Source: an uncultured SAR116 cluster alpha proteobacterium (GTDB lineage Bacteria > Pseudomonadota > Alphaproteobacteria > Puniceispirillales > Marisalimonadaceae). Taken from it: a DNA stretch of 50,671 nucleotides. Each line of letters starts with the position of its first letter. Position 1 is the first letter of the stretch. The stretch is from the NCBI GenBank assembly GCA_902517815.1, contig CABYED010000013.1:1-50671 (forward strand), given 5' to 3'. This document shows, in pieces, positions 34,276-45,696 of the stretch. Below the pieces are notes generated by a model. That model had not been told where the DNA came from, ran no database searches, and was given only the letters and a program-made list of their open reading frames with translations. The position numbers were made by a program, and so were the translations under genes.

Positions 34276-35214
34276 CTAATTATTTAATTGATTTATTCTA
34301 ATTTTTTTTAGTTTTTCAAAATCTTCGCTTGCATGAAAACTACTTCTTGTAAACGGGGAGGATGAAACTAGTAAAAACCCTTTAGATAAAGCAACTTTTT
34401 TATATTTATCAAATTCATTAGGATTAACAAATCTCTCTACTTTATGGTGCTTAATGGTTGGCTGTAGATATTGGCCAATAGTTAAAAAATCAATATCTGC
34501 TGATCTCATATCATCCATAACTTGATAAATTTCATTTTGACTTTCACCCAAGCCAACCATGATTCCAGATTTGGTAAAAATATTTGGATTAACTTCTTTA
34601 ACTTTAGCTAATAAACTTAATGAATGAAAATATCTAGCTCCAGGACGAACAGACGGGTATAATCTAGGGACAGTTTCAATATTATGATTAAAAACATCTG
34701 GTTTTGCATTTATAACCTTTTCCAAAGCTCCATTTTTTTTTAAAAAATCAGGTGTTAGAATTTCAATCGAAGTGTTTGGAGAATATTTTCTTATATCTGT
34801 TATGGTTGCAACAAATTGATCAGCACCACCGTCATACAAATCATCTCTATCAACAGAAGTTATAACAACATGGTTTAAGTTTAGCCTAGCAACTGATTTA
34901 GCAACCCTTATTGGTTCAGACAAATCAAGTTTGTTGGGTTTTCCAGTTGCAACATTGCAAAATGAACATGCTCTTGTACAAATATCACCCATAATCATCA
35001 TTGTGGCATGTTTTTTGGACCAACAATTTCCAATATTTGGACAACTAGCTTCTTCACAAACAGTTGTAATATTAAGATCATCTAATAAACCTTTTGTTTG
35101 ATCAAAAATCTTACCCTGAGGAGCTTTGACTTTTAACCAAAAAGGTTTTTTTGGTGATATATTATCAGGTTTATTAATTTTTTCTGGATGTCTTATTTTT
35201 TTTAAGTTATTCAT
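34276..35214 (-). CDS. lipA: Lipoyl synthase
   Basis: This radical-SAM enzyme of 312 residues inserts two sulfurs into octanoyl-protein to make lipoyl groups for the pyruvate dehydrogenase complex encoded just upstream. Both iron-sulfur clusters are accounted for: auxiliary-cluster cysteines 53, 58 and 64 ([14 protein letters not shown]) and the radical-SAM CX3CX2C cysteines 79, 83 and 86 (CTRACSFC). The C-terminal RSSFHA contains the conserved Ser ligand region. The order lpd, lipA, coq10 on one strand makes sense as a lipoylation unit. Confidence 0.98.
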   Translation of the reverse strand: MNNLKKIRHPEKINKPDNISPKKPFWLKVKAPQGKIFDQTKGLLDDLNITTVCEEASCPNIGNCWSKKHATMMIMGDICTRACSFCNVATGKPNKLDLSEPIRVAKSVARLNLNHVVITSVDRDDLYDGGADQFVATITDIRKYSPNTSIEILTPDFLKKNGALEKVINAKPDVFNHNIETVPRLYPSVRPGARYFHSLSLLAKVKEVNPNIFTKSGIMVGLGESQNEIYQVMDDMRSADIDFLTIGQYLQPTIKHHKVERFVNPNEFDKYKKVALSKGFLLVSSSPFTRSSFHASEDFEKLKKIRINQLNN

Positions 35215-35238
35215 AATAAATAATATTTTCCAATCTAT

Positions 35239-36648
35239 TTAGTAATGAATTGCTTGATTATAAGCATCCAAAACAGACTCATGAATACCTTCAGAAAGAG
35301 TTGGATGAGGAAAAATTGTATGCATAAGCTCATATTCTGTAGTTTCTAATTTTTTTGCTATAGAGAATCCCTGTATTAATTCTGTAACCTCTGGACCAAC
35401 CATATGAGCTCCAATTAACTCGCCAGTATCACTATTAAAAATAGTCTTTATCAAACCTTCCGAGTCTCCTAAAGCAATAGCTTTACCATTGCCAATGAAT
35501 GGGAATTTACCAATTTTAAGATTAAGATTTTTAGATCTCGCTTGTGATTCAGTCATTCCTATTGAGGCAACTTGTGGTCTACTATATGTACATCCTGGGA
35601 TTGATGTTTTATCTATTGGTTTTAAATTTTGATGACCTGCAATTTTTTCTACACATAAAACACCTTCATGACTGGCTTTGTGTGCCAACCAAGGGCCATC
35701 AGTGACATCACCAATTGCGTATACTCCCTTCTCATCTGTTTCTAAAAACTCATTAGTTACGATATGACCTTTGTCAATTTTTATATTAAAATCTTCTAAG
35801 CCTAGCTTTTCAGTATTTGCAATTATTCCAATTGCTAAAATAAGTTTTTCCGAGTTTATTGTTTCAACCTTTTCATTAGTAATAATTTCAGCTGAAACTA
35901 TATTTTCTTTGGTTGTAACTGATTTTAATGAAGAACTAGTTTTAATTTTTATACCTCTTTTTTCAAAATTTAATTTTACTATTTCAGATATATCATTGTC
36001 TTCGTTTGGTAAAATTGAAGGCAAAGCTTCTACAATAGTTATATCAACTCCTAAATCATTATAAAAAGAGGCAAATTCCATTCCAATGGCACCAGAGCCA
36101 ACTATAATAAGTGATGAAGGTAATTTTGGAGGAGTCATTGCAGTTTTATAATCCCAAATATTTACTCCGTCAGATGTAACAAAAGGTAAATTTCTAGATC
36201 TAGCTCCAGTAGCAAGGATAACATTCTTAGCGGTTTTTTCTATATTATTATCCTTTGTTTTTATTCTTATTTTCTTAACATTTGATGAATCTTTAACCAA
36301 ACTGCCAAAACCTTCAAAAACTTTTACCTTATTTTTTTTCAAAAGATGACTAATGCCAGATGACAATTGCGATGCAACTTTTCTAGACCTTTTAGTTATA
36401 TTATTTATATCCATTTTTATGCCAGATACTGTAAAACCAAATTCATCAACATTATCTAACATATGTCTAATTTCACTAGCTCTTAATAAAGCTTTAGTAG
36501 GAATACATCCCCAATTTAAACAAATCCCACCTAAATGTTTATCCTCTACTAATGCAACTGACATATCTAGTTGAGATGCTCTAATTGCAGCTACATATCC
36601 ACCAGGGCCTCCACCAATCACTATAAGATCATAATCAACATCTGTCAT
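35239..36648 (-). CDS. lpd: Dihydrolipoyl dehydrogenase (E3)
   Basis: This FAD flavoprotein of 469 residues reoxidises the lipoyl group of E2. FAD-binding GGGPGGYVAA is at 12-21, and the redox-active disulfide is Cys43/Cys48 in GGICLNWGCIPTKA. The NAD-binding GSGAIGMEFASF is near 180, and the second FAD segment is TDEKGVYAIGDVTDGPWLAHKASHEG. The C-terminal catalytic His-Glu pair is in HTIFPHPTLSEGIHE. It lies 10 bases from pdhC, with ribosome site AGGAAA. It probably serves pyruvate dehydrogenase because of its place in the operon; other 2-oxoacid complexes could share it. Confidence 0.98.
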   Translation of the reverse strand: MTDVDYDLIVIGGGPGGYVAAIRASQLDMSVALVEDKHLGGICLNWGCIPTKALLRASEIRHMLDNVDEFGFTVSGIKMDINNITKRSRKVASQLSSGISHLLKKNKVKVFEGFGSLVKDSSNVKKIRIKTKDNNIEKTAKNVILATGARSRNLPFVTSDGVNIWDYKTAMTPPKLPSSLIIVGSGAIGMEFASFYNDLGVDITIVEALPSILPNEDNDISEIVKLNFEKRGIKIKTSSSLKSVTTKENIVSAEIITNEKVETINSEKLILAIGIIANTEKLGLEDFNIKIDKGHIVTNEFLETDEKGVYAIGDVTDGPWLAHKASHEGVLCVEKIAGHQNLKPIDKTSIPGCTYSRPQVASIGMTESQARSKNLNLKIGKFPFIGNGKAIALGDSEGLIKTIFNSDTGELIGAHMVGPEVTELIQGFSIAKKLETTEYELMHTIFPHPTLSEGIHESVLDAYNQAIHY

Positions 36649-36657
36649 ATCTGTTTC

Positions 36658-37935
36658 CTACAAAAGCATTAATGAGGGGTTTTCAATTAAATTTTTAAAT
36701 TCTGATAAAAATTCTGCACCAACGGCGCCATCAACAACTCTATGATCACAAGATAAAGTTACAGTCATAATAGTTGCGATTGAAATTTCATTATTAATTA
36801 CTATTGGTCTTTTTTCTCCTGACCCAACAGCAAGTATGCAACCTTGTGGTGGGTTAATTACTGCTGAAAATTCTTTAATACCATACATTCCAAGATTAGA
36901 AATTGAAAAAGATCCTCCTAAGTATTCTTCAGGTTGTAGTTTACCATCCTTAGCTTTGTTAGCTAAATCTTTCATATCCATTGAAATTTCTAATAAACCT
37001 TTTGACTGAACATTTTTAACAATAGGTGTAATTAATCCACCATCAATAGCCACAGCAACAGATATGTTAGTATTGTTAAAATATTTTGTATTCTCATTTT
37101 CCCAGCTGGCATTAGCCTTAGGTACTTTTAATAATGCGGCACTAGAAGCTTTAATAATCATATCATTTACAGAAATTTTATATTCATCATTGGATTTAGA
37201 ATTTATTGCTTTTCTTACTTTTAAAAGTTCGTCTATATTACAATCTAAAGATAGATAAAAATGAGGAGCTTCATTTTTAGATTTAACTAATCTTTCTGCA
37301 ATAGTTTTTCTCATTGCACTATTTTTCACAATTTCAAAATTATTACTTTCTAGATTGTTAAGGCTTGGATATTCAATTTTTTTTATATCAAAATTATCTA
37401 CATCAATTTTAAGAATTCTACCATGAGGCCCTGAACCTTTTATTGAATTTAATGGTATATCTCTTTGTTTTGCAATCCTTTTTGCTAAAGGAGAAACAAA
37501 AATTCTTTCTGATTTATCAGGTTTAAAATATAATTTTGTTGCTTTATCAGAAATTGATTTTGGTATTTCGTCGTTATTTTTGATATCGTTAATCTGCACA
37601 ATGTTTTCTTTATTTTTTTGTACTTCTTTTTGCACTTCTTTTTTTATTTCATTATTAGTATCTGTGGAGATTGCATTCTCAGAAAGATTTTCGCCTTCAG
37701 ATAAAAGTATTGCTATAGGAGAATTAACTTTAATAGATTCTTGACCTTCTGAAACTAGAATCTTACCAATAATACCATCTTCGATTGCTTCAACTTCCAT
37801 TGTTGCTTTATCTGTTTCAATTTCAGCAATTAGATCACCTGATTCGACTTTATCACCTTCTTTTACCAACCATTTTGATAAAGTACCTTCCTCCATTGTA
37901 GGGCTAAGAGCTGGCATTAAGATATCTACACTCAT
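36658..37935 (-). CDS. pdhC: Pyruvate dehydrogenase E2, dihydrolipoamide acetyltransferase
   Basis: This protein of 425 residues has three parts. One lipoyl domain (1-80) carries lipoyl Lys43 in [11 protein letters not shown]. An Asn/Lys/Glu-rich linker leads to the peripheral-subunit-binding domain (about 145-185, VSPLAKRIAKQRDIPLNSIKGSGPHGRI). The catalytic acetyltransferase domain (about 200-425) has catalytic His398 in DHRVVDGAVGAEFL. It forms the core that transfers acetyl groups to CoA. Its lipoyl domain is nearly the same as that of PdhB, including the first 20 residues, apart from a few substitutions. It lies nine bases downstream of pdhB. Confidence 0.98.
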   Translation of the reverse strand: MSVDILMPALSPTMEEGTLSKWLVKEGDKVESGDLIAEIETDKATMEVEAIEDGIIGKILVSEGQESIKVNSPIAILLSEGENLSENAISTDTNNEIKKEVQKEVQKNKENIVQINDIKNNDEIPKSISDKATKLYFKPDKSERIFVSPLAKRIAKQRDIPLNSIKGSGPHGRILKIDVDNFDIKKIEYPSLNNLESNNFEIVKNSAMRKTIAERLVKSKNEAPHFYLSLDCNIDELLKVRKAINSKSNDEYKISVNDMIIKASSAALLKVPKANASWENENTKYFNNTNISVAVAIDGGLITPIVKNVQSKGLLEISMDMKDLANKAKDGKLQPEEYLGGSFSISNLGMYGIKEFSAVINPPQGCILAVGSGEKRPIVINNEISIATIMTVTLSCDHRVVDGAVGAEFLSEFKNLIENPSLMLL

Positions 37936-37944
37936 TAAATATTC

Positions 37945-39279
37945 CTAATCTTCATAGCATACTTGTGCGGATGCACTTACAATGTCATCAACTTGTGGTA
38001 AAGCCAATTTTTCTAAATTAGCAGCATAAGGCATTGGAACATCCTTCCCTGTTACTCTTACAACAGGAGCATCAAGCCAATCAAAAGCTTTTTCAGTAAT
38101 TAAAGCTGAAATTTCCGCACCAATTCCAGAAAAAGGAAAACCTTCTTCACAAGTAACAACCCTATTTGTTTTTTTGACTGATTCAATTATAGTGTCAACA
38201 TCTAATGGACGTAATGTTCTAAGATTAACAACTTCTGCGTTTATGTTTTTATCTTTAAGAATTTCTGCGGCTTCTAAAGATTTTCCAACCATTATGGAAA
38301 AAGCAATTATTGTTACGTCATTACCTTCTTTTTCAATATTCGCCTTACCAATAGGTAAAGTAAAATTGTCATCATCTGGACAACTGAAACTTTGACCATA
38401 CATTACTTCATTTTCTAGAAAAATTACCGGATCAGGATCCCTAATTGCTGACTTAAGAAGACCTTTAGCATCTTTACTTGACCATGGAGAAACAACTTTT
38501 AAACCAGGACAATGTGCATACCAACTTGCATAACATTGACTATGTTGTGCTGCAACTCTAGATGCCGCTCCGTTAGGACCTCTAAAAACTATTGGACAAC
38601 CCATTTGACCACCTGACATATAAAGTGTTTTAGCTGCTGAATTTATTATTTGATCCATTGCTTGCATAGCAAAATTAAACGTCATAAATTCAACAATAGG
38701 TTTTAAATTTCCAAAAGCAGCCCCTATACCTATCCCAGCGAAACCATGTTCTGTAATTGGAGTGTCATATACTCGTTTACCTCCAAATTCATCTAGTAAA
38801 CCCTGAGTTACTTTATATGCACCTTGGTATTCAGCAACTTCTTCTCCCATTACAAAAACACTTTTGTCAGCTCTCATTTCTTCAGCCATAGCATTTCTTA
38901 ATGCTTCCCTTACTGTAATTAAACTAGAATTAGCTTCAATTGAGATTGGCTTGTCATTTGAAGGTTTAGATGGAATCTTTTCTTTTTCTAAATACGGTTT
39001 ATCAGCAATATTTTTAATAGTGGCATGAGGTAATTCATTTGTATCTACTAACAAAGCAATAGGAGTATTGACTTTGACTCCTTCAGTGCCCTCTGCAACT
39101 AATAATTGACCAATTTTGCCATCATCCACTGCTTCAACTTCCATAGTTGCTTTATCAGTTTCTATTTCAGCAATTAAATCACCAGATGAAATAGAATCTC
39201 CTTCATTTACAAGCCATTTCGATAAGGTGCCCTCTTCCATAGTTGGGCTAAGGGCTGGCATTAATATTTCAATTGTCAT
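37945..39279 (-). CDS. pdhB: Pyruvate dehydrogenase E1 beta with N-terminal lipoyl domain
   Basis: This protein of 444 residues is about 110-120 longer than a plain E1 beta because of an N-terminal lipoyl domain (1-80, Lys43 in [11 protein letters not shown]) and a short linker. The E1 beta part begins at [18 protein letters not shown]. It shows [17 protein letters not shown], the [17 protein letters not shown] thiamine-diphosphate-side glutamate region, and [16 protein letters not shown]1 beta with its own lipoyl domain is a known feature of many alphaproteobacterial complexes and gives the complex extra swinging arms. It is 10 bases after pdhA. Confidence 0.98.
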   Translation of the reverse strand: MTIEILMPALSPTMEEGTLSKWLVNEGDSISSGDLIAEIETDKATMEVEAVDDGKIGQLLVAEGTEGVKVNTPIALLVDTNELPHATIKNIADKPYLEKEKIPSKPSNDKPISIEANSSLITVREALRNAMAEEMRADKSVFVMGEEVAEYQGAYKVTQGLLDEFGGKRVYDTPITEHGFAGIGIGAAFGNLKPIVEFMTFNFAMQAMDQIINSAAKTLYMSGGQMGCPIVFRGPNGAASRVAAQHSQCYASWYAHCPGLKVVSPWSSKDAKGLLKSAIRDPDPVIFLENEVMYGQSFSCPDDDNFTLPIGKANIEKEGNDVTIIAFSIMVGKSLEAAEILKDKNINAEVVNLRTLRPLDVDTIIESVKKTNRVVTCEEGFPFSGIGAEISALITEKAFDWLDAPVVRVTGKDVPMPYAANLEKLALPQVDDIVSASAQVCYED

Positions 39280-39289
39280 TAAAACACCA

Positions 39290-40294
39290 TTAATTAATAG
39301 TTATATCAGTAAATAATTCGTCTTCAGATGGCTCAGGTGAACCTTGAGCAAATTTGGCTGCTTCTGCAATAACTGATTTAATTTCTGTATCAATATCTTT
39401 AAGGGTTTCATCTTCAACACCCATCTTGCTTAAAAGAGATTTTATATTTTCTATTGGATCAGATGTTTTTCTTATTTTATCAACTTCGTCTCTAGTTCTA
39501 TATTTAGCAGGGTCAGACATTGAATGTCCTCTATATCTATACGTTTTCATTTCTAAAATATATGGACCTTTTCCTGATCTACAATAATCAATCGCCCTCA
39601 CAGCAGCTTCTCTAACAGCTAGAATATCCATTCCATCAACTATCTCAGACATAATACCATAAGGTTTACCTCTATCAGATAAATTTTCCCCTGCTGAAGA
39701 TCTATTTACAGACGTTCCCATACCATACTTATTATTTTCAATTACAAAAACTACAGGGAGATTCCAAAGCGAAGCAATATTGTAAGACTCATAAACTTGA
39801 CCTTGATTTGCTGCGCCGTCTCCAAAATAGGTAATTGAAACATTTTTATTTCTATTATATTTATGTGAAAAAGCTAAGCCTGCTCCTATTGGAACTTGAG
39901 CGGCTACAATACCATGGCCGCCAAAAAAACCTTTTTCACGACTGAACATATGCATAGAACCACCCTTGCCTTTTGAATAACCATCTTTTCTGCCCGTGAG
40001 CTCTGCCATAACTCCTTTAGGGTCCATGTCGCATGCTAGCATATGACCATGATCTCTGTAAGATGTAACAACACTATCACCATCAATTTGAGCCGATTGA
40101 ATACCAACAACCACAGCTTCCTGTCCAATATATAAATGACAGAAGCCACCAATTTGCCCCATCCCATATAACTGACCAGCTTTTTCTTCAAATCTTCTAA
40201 TAAGAAGCATTTTTTTATACATGTTTTGTAATAAATTTAAATCATAGTTCATCTTTGGTTCAGTTAATATTTTCTTAGCCATATTTTTCTTCAT
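39290..40294 (-). CDS. pdhA: Pyruvate dehydrogenase E1 alpha
   Basis: This thiamine-diphosphate-binding E1 subunit of 334 residues decarboxylates pyruvate. Diagnostic pieces are [44 protein letters not shown], the ThDP motif [31 protein letters not shown], and the phosphorylation-loop-like [21 protein letters not shown]. The ATG at 40294 has AGGA six bases upstream; a second ATG four codons later is less well placed. First gene of the pdhA-pdhB-pdhC-lpd-lipA-coq10 series. Confidence 0.98.
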   Translation of the reverse strand: MKKNMAKKILTEPKMNYDLNLLQNMYKKMLLIRRFEEKAGQLYGMGQIGGFCHLYIGQEAVVVGIQSAQIDGDSVVTSYRDHGHMLACDMDPKGVMAELTGRKDGYSKGKGGSMHMFSREKGFFGGHGIVAAQVPIGAGLAFSHKYNRNKNVSITYFGDGAANQGQVYESYNIASLWNLPVVFVIENNKYGMGTSVNRSSAGENLSDRGKPYGIMSEIVDGMDILAVREAAVRAIDYCRSGKGPYILEMKTYRYRGHSMSDPAKYRTRDEVDKIRKTSDPIENIKSLLSKMGVEDETLKDIDTEIKSVIAEAAKFAQGSPEPSEDELFTDITIN

Positions 40295-40370
40295 TTTATT
40301 CCTATGATTTTAAGTAAATTCCATTCTATTTTTAACAAAGAATTAAATTTATTTCTAATACTAATTTTAT

Positions 40371-40682
40371 CTATTTTTTAATATTAATGACTATTTGATC
40401 AGACTGTATCAATCCAAGAAGACTGTATGAAATTTCAGTGATATAATCTGAGTCTAAATTATTATCTCTTAAAAGATTAATCTCAGTCATAATATTATTT
40501 TTATTGTTAATTAATATATTGTAATCTTTTTTTGCTGTCGCTATTTGTGATTTAAGTGAAAAAATTTTCCAAACTGACCTTTCACCAAAGAAAATATGGG
40601 AAATAAAAAAAACAAAAATAATAAAAGTTAAAATAGATATAGAATTTGAAACAAATTTTTTTCTTATAATATAATTATTCAT
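40371..40682 (-). CDS. FtsB/DivIC-type septum formation initiator
   Basis: This 103-residue small bitopic membrane protein has one membrane helix at about 15-35, then a coiled-coil segment (SLKSQIATAKKDYNILINNKNNIMTEINLLRDNNLDSDYITEISYSLLGL). The shape, and its location between eno and pdhA, are those of the FtsB-like septum formation initiator in alphaproteobacteria, a member of the FtsBLQ cell-division complex. Sequence conservation is low, so the family call rests partly on context. It sits 9 bases after the eno stop. Confidence 0.85.
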   Translation of the reverse strand: MNNYIIRKKFVSNSISILTFIIFVFFISHIFFGERSVWKIFSLKSQIATAKKDYNILINNKNNIMTEINLLRDNNLDSDYITEISYSLLGLIQSDQIVINIKK

Positions 40683-40691
40683 ATATAATCC

Positions 40692-41975
40692 TTAAGTATT
40701 CGAATTAAAGAAATCTTTTCCATAGTAATGAGCATTATCTCCCAGTGATTCTTCAATTCTAAGAAGCTGATTATACTTAGCTGTTCTGTCACTTCTAGAT
40801 AAAGAACCTGTCTTAATTTGACCTGCATTAAGTGCAACTGAGAGATCACTTATAAAAACATCCTCTGTTTCCCCTGATCTATGAGAAATTATAACTCCAA
40901 AATTATAATTTTTAGCAAGTTCAATAGTCTCCAGAGTTTCTGAAACGGTCCCAATTTGATTTAATTTTATTAAAATAGCGTTTCCTGACTTTTCTTTAAT
41001 ACCTTTAAAAAGTCGTTTTTTATTTGTAACAAATAAATCATCTCCAACAACTTGTAATTTATTACCTAAAAACTTAGTGAGCTCCTTAAACCCATCCCAG
41101 TCATTTTCATCAAAAGGGTCTTCAATTGATACAATTGGAAATTTTTTACAAATACCTTCCCAATATCTAAAAAGTTCATCAGTATTTAATTTTTTATTTT
41201 CACCACTTAAATGATAAAAACCTTTATCATATAATTCACTAGCAGCAGCATCAATAGAAATAAAAATTTCTTCTCCTAATTTATATCCACTTTTTTCTAT
41301 AGCTGTAGAAATATATGAAAGCGCTTCTTCAAGATTACTGATATTGGGTGCAAATCCACCTTCATCACCAACTGCTGTTGAAAGAGAATTTTCTGACAAA
41401 AGATTTTTTAAGCTTTGGAAAATTTCTATACCAGCTCTAAGTGCTTCAGAAAATGTTGAAAACCCAATAGGCATTATCATACATTCTTGAAAATCTAATC
41501 CATTATTAGCATGGGCACCACCATTAATTATATTCATCATTGGCACAGGTAAAGTATTTGCTCTAATTCCACCTATATAATGCCAAAGAGGTAAACCCTT
41601 AGAATTAGCAGAAGCTCTTGCAACAGCCATCGAAAAACCTAGCATAGCATTAGCCCCTAGACGACTTTTATTTTTTGTATTATCAAGATCAATTAAATCA
41701 TTATCTATAATTTTTTGTTCAAGTGGATTTCTTCCAGAAAAAGTATTGAATATCTCAACATTCACATTTTCAACAGCTTTACTCACACCATACCCGTTGT
41801 ATAAATTACTTTTTTTGTCTCTTAGCTCATAAGCTTCATATTTTCCTGTTGAGGCTCCTGATGGAACAGCTGCTCTACCAACACTTCCATCAGATAATTT
41901 TACATCCACTTCTAAAGTTGGGTTCCCCCTACTATCTAATATTTGTCTAGCTTGAACATCTTTAATATATACCAT
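40692..41975 (-). CDS. eno: Enolase
   Basis: This glycolytic enzyme of 427 residues converts 2-phosphoglycerate to phosphoenolpyruvate. The N-terminal [20 protein letters not shown] and [12 protein letters not shown] loop, the metal-binding GDDLFVTN and [14 protein letters not shown], the catalytic lysine in [14 protein letters not shown], and [15 protein letters not shown] are all present. Ribosome site TTGGAG lies seven bases before the ATG, an 11-base leader identical to that of plsX (TTGGAGTTATT). It is also a scaffold of the RNA degradosome in some proteobacteria; that role cannot be judged here. Confidence 0.99.
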   Translation of the reverse strand: MVYIKDVQARQILDSRGNPTLEVDVKLSDGSVGRAAVPSGASTGKYEAYELRDKKSNLYNGYGVSKAVENVNVEIFNTFSGRNPLEQKIIDNDLIDLDNTKNKSRLGANAMLGFSMAVARASANSKGLPLWHYIGGIRANTLPVPMMNIINGGAHANNGLDFQECMIMPIGFSTFSEALRAGIEIFQSLKNLLSENSLSTAVGDEGGFAPNISNLEEALSYISTAIEKSGYKLGEEIFISIDAAASELYDKGFYHLSGENKKLNTDELFRYWEGICKKFPIVSIEDPFDENDWDGFKELTKFLGNKLQVVGDDLFVTNKKRLFKGIKEKSGNAILIKLNQIGTVSETLETIELAKNYNFGVIISHRSGETEDVFISDLSVALNAGQIKTGSLSRSDRTAKYNQLLRIEESLGDNAHYYGKDFFNSNT

Positions 41976-42000
41976 AATAACTCCAATTTAGGATAATATA

Positions 42001-42825
42001 CTACTTTTTGATAATTTTATCTATTTCTATTAAATTAGCTAATAAAGGCTCAAGTTCAGACATTTTTAACATATTTGGACCATCACTTGGAGCTTTGTCA
42101 GGATTTTCATGAACTTCAATAAACAAACCTGAAACTCCAACTGAAACAGCAGCTCTTGATAATGTTGGAACAAACTCTCTTTGACCACCAGATGTAAGAC
42201 CTAATCCACCAGGTTGCTGAACAGAATGTGTTGCATCAAAAACAATTGGGTATCCAAAACTAGACATTTGTGGAAGTGCACGCATGTCTGAAACTAAAGT
42301 ATTATATCCAAAAGACGTGCCTCTTTCGGTAAGTAAAATTTGATCATTTCCATTATTTAAAATCTTGTCTAATACATTTTTCATATCCCAAGGGGCTAAA
42401 AATTGTCCTTTTTTAACATTTATTACCCTTTTAGTATTAGCAGCAGCAATTAATAAATCAGTTTGCCTACATAAAAAAGCAGGTATTTGAATAATATCCA
42501 CAATTTCTTCAATATCATTACATTGATATGTTTCATGAACATCAGTTAATATTGGTAAATTAAAGCTTTTTTTTACATCAGATAGTATATTTAAACCCTT
42601 TTCTAGGCCCACCCCTCTAGAAGACTTTGCACTGGTTCTATTTGCTTTATCAAAAGATGATTTATAAACAAAATTTATATTTAATTTTTTACATATATCT
42701 TTAATCATACCTGCGTGATTAATTGCGTGATCTTTACTTTCAATAGAACAAGGGCCAGCAATTAAAAATAAGGGAAGTTTATTAGATACTTTAAAATTTA
42801 ATATTTCAACAATGTTTTGTGTCAT
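42001..42825 (-). CDS. kdsA: 3-deoxy-8-phosphooctulonate (KDO-8-P) synthase
   Basis: This enzyme of 274 residues condenses phosphoenolpyruvate with arabinose 5-phosphate to give KDO 8-phosphate for lipopolysaccharide inner core. Markers are [35 protein letters not shown], the [12 protein letters not shown] strand, [34 protein letters not shown] and [13 protein letters not shown]. It shows the organism makes lipopolysaccharide. It sits between pyrG and eno on the minus strand, a common alphaproteobacterial order. Confidence 0.98.
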   Translation of the reverse strand: MTQNIVEILNFKVSNKLPLFLIAGPCSIESKDHAINHAGMIKDICKKLNINFVYKSSFDKANRTSAKSSRGVGLEKGLNILSDVKKSFNLPILTDVHETYQCNDIEEIVDIIQIPAFLCRQTDLLIAAANTKRVINVKKGQFLAPWDMKNVLDKILNNGNDQILLTERGTSFGYNTLVSDMRALPQMSSFGYPIVFDATHSVQQPGGLGLTSGGQREFVPTLSRAAVSVGVSGLFIEVHENPDKAPSDGPNMLKMSELEPLLANLIEIDKIIKK

Positions 42826-42851
42826 TTAATACAATACCAAATTATTTATCA

Positions 42852-44498
42852 TCATAATAATCTTGATTGCTTTAAACTTGCATTAATAAATGAAGAAAAA
42901 AGTGGATGTGGGTCAAAAGGTTTAGATTTTAGTTCTGGATGAAATTGAACACCAATGAACCAAGGATGTTTTGGAACTTCTAGTATTTCTGGTAAAGAAT
43001 TATCAGGAGACATTCCTGAAAATAACAGACCATATTTTTTAAAATCTGATATATATTTATTATTTACCTCATATCTATGCCTATGACGTTCTGAAATAAT
43101 CTTTTTTTTGTAAATTGAACTTACAAAACTGTTATCTAAAAGTTTACAATCATAAGCCCCAAGTCTCATAGTGCCACCAAGATCAGATTCTTTATCCCTT
43201 TTTTCTAATCCAGTTTTTGTTTGCCATTCTGTTAAAAGACCTACAAGCGGCAATTTAGTTGTCCCAAACTCAGATGAAGACGCATCTTTCATATTAAGTA
43301 CGTTTCTTGCAAATTCAATTACAGCCATTTGCATACCAAAACAAATACCGAAAAAAGGTATATTATTTAATCTAGCATATTTAATGGCATTTATTTTACC
43401 TTCAGAGCCACGTTCACCAAATCCACCTGGAACAATTATCCCATTTATATCTTTAAAAAAATTTATTAAATTTAAATTTTGATCTTCTAAAGATTCAGAG
43501 TTTACCCATTTAATTGTTACCTTTACATTATTATCTAAACCACCATGATTGACTGCTTCAATCAAAGATTTATAAGCGTCAATCAAAGAGGTGTATTTTC
43601 CTACAATACCAATATTTACATTTCCATCAGATGATCTTTGTATTTCTTTTATTTTGTTCCAACGACTAAGATCAATCTTTTTTGATAAATCTATATTAAA
43701 ATGTTTACAAATTTCTTCATCAAGTCCCTGTTTATGATAAGATATAGGAACTTCATATATTGATGAAGAATCAAGAGCTTCAATTACAGATTCAGGTTTT
43801 AAATTACAAAATAAGGCTATTTTTGATTTTTGTTCATTTGGAATACTGTCTTCAGTTCTACAAAGTAACAAATCTGGTTGTATACCCATCCCTTGCAATT
43901 CTTTTACAGAATGTTGAGTGGGTTTGGTTTTTAACTCTCCAGCAGTTTTTATATAAGGCAAAAGAGTAACATGTAAAAAACAAGTTTGAGATAAACCTAA
44001 TTCATTACCTAATTGTCTAATTGCTTCTATAAATGGAAGTGATTCTATATCTCCAACCGTTCCTCCAATTTCACAAAGAATGAAGTCCTCATCATTAATA
44101 TCAGATAGTATATATTCTTTTATTGAATCAGTAACATGAGGAATTACTTGTATAGTAGCACCTAAATAGTCCCCTCTTCTTTCCTTGGCGATAACGTTAG
44201 AATAAATTTTACCTGTTGTAATATTATCAGATTTTTTTGCAGGAACTCCTGTAAATCTCTCATAATGGCCTAAATCTAAATCTGTTTCAGCCCCATCATC
44301 TGTAACATAACATTCGCCATGTTGATAAGGGCTCATTGTACCAGGATCAACATTCAAATATGGATCTAATTTTCTTAATTTAACACTATATCCCCTGGCT
44401 TGAAGTAAAGCCCCCAAAGATGCAGATGCTAGACCTTTACCTAATGATGAAACAACACCCCCGGTTATAAAAATAAATTTTACCGATGTATTTTTCAT
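42852..44498 (-). CDS. pyrG: CTP synthase
   Basis: This enzyme of 548 residues makes CTP from UTP, ATP and glutamine. The N-terminal synthase domain (1 to about 270) has [63 protein letters not shown] and [18 protein letters not shown]. The C-terminal class-I glutamine amidotransferase has the oxyanion strand GGFGERG, the nucleophile in [11 protein letters not shown], and the His-Glu pair in [10 protein letters not shown]. Downstream of secG by 12 bases. Confidence 0.99.
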   Translation of the reverse strand: MKNTSVKFIFITGGVVSSLGKGLASASLGALLQARGYSVKLRKLDPYLNVDPGTMSPYQHGECYVTDDGAETDLDLGHYERFTGVPAKKSDNITTGKIYSNVIAKERRGDYLGATIQVIPHVTDSIKEYILSDINDEDFILCEIGGTVGDIESLPFIEAIRQLGNELGLSQTCFLHVTLLPYIKTAGELKTKPTQHSVKELQGMGIQPDLLLCRTEDSIPNEQKSKIALFCNLKPESVIEALDSSSIYEVPISYHKQGLDEEICKHFNIDLSKKIDLSRWNKIKEIQRSSDGNVNIGIVGKYTSLIDAYKSLIEAVNHGGLDNNVKVTIKWVNSESLEDQNLNLINFFKDINGIIVPGGFGERGSEGKINAIKYARLNNIPFFGICFGMQMAVIEFARNVLNMKDASSSEFGTTKLPLVGLLTEWQTKTGLEKRDKESDLGGTMRLGAYDCKLLDNSFVSSIYKKKIISERHRHRYEVNNKYISDFKKYGLLFSGMSPDNSLPEILEVPKHPWFIGVQFHPELKSKPFDPHPLFSSFINASLKQSRLL

Positions 44499-44510
44499 TT
44501 AATAACCTAA

Positions 44511-44819
44511 TTAATTATCAAGAGGAACCGCAGGAACTTTTGTAGAACTTTCTTCAATTGTTTTTTTTACTTCATTTGAAATCGAAGGAGCATCTTGAGA
44601 CGATAATAACGCAAGAGCGATGGAAGTTAAGAAAAAACAACCACCCAGAAATGCTGTAAGTTTGGTCATAAAGTTTGCAGTACCTCTTGCAGTCATAAAA
44701 CCACCACCGGCACTAGATCCTCCAATACCTAATCCGCCGCCTTCACTTTTTTGCATTAATACTGCTAATATTATACAAACAGCCAAAATAACATGTATAA
44801 TTAATATAACCGTAATCAT
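44511..44819 (-). CDS. secG: Protein translocase subunit SecG
   Basis: This 102-residue membrane protein is the accessory subunit of the SecYEG channel. Two membrane helices (about 2-22 and 52-72) flank the conserved cytoplasmic loop MQKSEGGGLGIGGSSAGGGFMTARGTANFMTKLTA. The C-terminal tail is polar and ends in a Pro/Val stretch. The tpiA-secG-pyrG order is standard for the group. It lies 14 bases after tpiA. Confidence 0.97.
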   Translation of the reverse strand: MITVILIIHVILAVCIILAVLMQKSEGGGLGIGGSSAGGGFMTARGTANFMTKLTAFLGGCFFLTSIALALLSSQDAPSISNEVKKTIEESSTKVPAVPLDN

Positions 44820-44833
44820 TTAAAACCCTGTAA

Positions 44834-45574
44834 CTATAAAGAAATATCTAAATGTTTAACTGCTGCTGAATAAATTGCAAGAAAATCTTTTGCATTAAGA
44901 CTTGCTCCACCAACTAAAACTCCATCTACATTGGTTATATCTAGTATGTCGTTAATGTTTTTAACGTTAACTGAACCACCATAAAGAACATTTATGTTTT
45001 TATTTAATTTTTTATATAAAATTTTTTTTATGTGGGTATGCATTTCTTGAATTTCAAATGAACTTGGAATTTTACCAGTACCAATTGACCATATAGGCTC
45101 ATATGCTATAAATGAATTATGAAAATTGTTAGGTAAACAATCATTTAATTGTTTTTCTATATAATCAACAGCCTTACCTTCTTTACGGTCAGCTAAGTTT
45201 TCTCCTATACAAAGAATTACTTTTAAACTAGAATTTATTGCGGTTTCAGCACGTGATTTTATCTCAGCATTATTTTCATTATTTAGTATTCTTCTTTCAG
45301 AGTGTCCAATTAATACATATTCACAACCTGTATCTTTAAGAAAATTTGCAGATACCTCTCCTGTAAACGCTCCGAAAGATTTGAAATGACAATTCTGTCC
45401 ACCAATAGATATTGGTAAATTTTTAATAAGATTATGTAAATAATCTATGTAAGTTAGTGGAGGGAAAATACATGTATTTATATGATTTGAAAATTTAAAT
45501 TTTTGTAAAGATTTAGTGAATTCTAATATGGATTTTTTATCTAAATTCATTTTCCAATTAGCAGCTATAAACAT
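44834..45574 (-). CDS. tpiA: Triosephosphate isomerase
   Basis: This enzyme of 246 residues interconverts dihydroxyacetone phosphate and glyceraldehyde 3-phosphate. Catalytic residues are visible: Lys8 in AANWKMN, His in LIGHSERR, and Glu in AYEPIWSIGTGK (loop 6 follows). The phosphate-binding LYGGSVNVKN and GVLVGGASL complete the barrel. It is first in the tpiA-secG-pyrG-kdsA-eno run and divergent from the ppiD gene across a 122-base gap. Confidence 0.99.
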   Translation of the reverse strand: MFIAANWKMNLDKKSILEFTKSLQKFKFSNHINTCIFPPLTYIDYLHNLIKNLPISIGGQNCHFKSFGAFTGEVSANFLKDTGCEYVLIGHSERRILNNENNAEIKSRAETAINSSLKVILCIGENLADRKEGKAVDYIEKQLNDCLPNNFHNSFIAYEPIWSIGTGKIPSSFEIQEMHTHIKKILYKKLNKNINVLYGGSVNVKNINDILDITNVDGVLVGGASLNAKDFLAIYSAAVKHLDISL

Positions 45575-45696
45575 ATCAATGACATTCCTTCGTTGCTTTA
45601 AATAAAATAATTAAATAATTAAAATTAAATTTATTTAAAATACTTTACAAATAGTATATTAATTTAAAATATTAAACAATTCCACTGGGTAATCTA

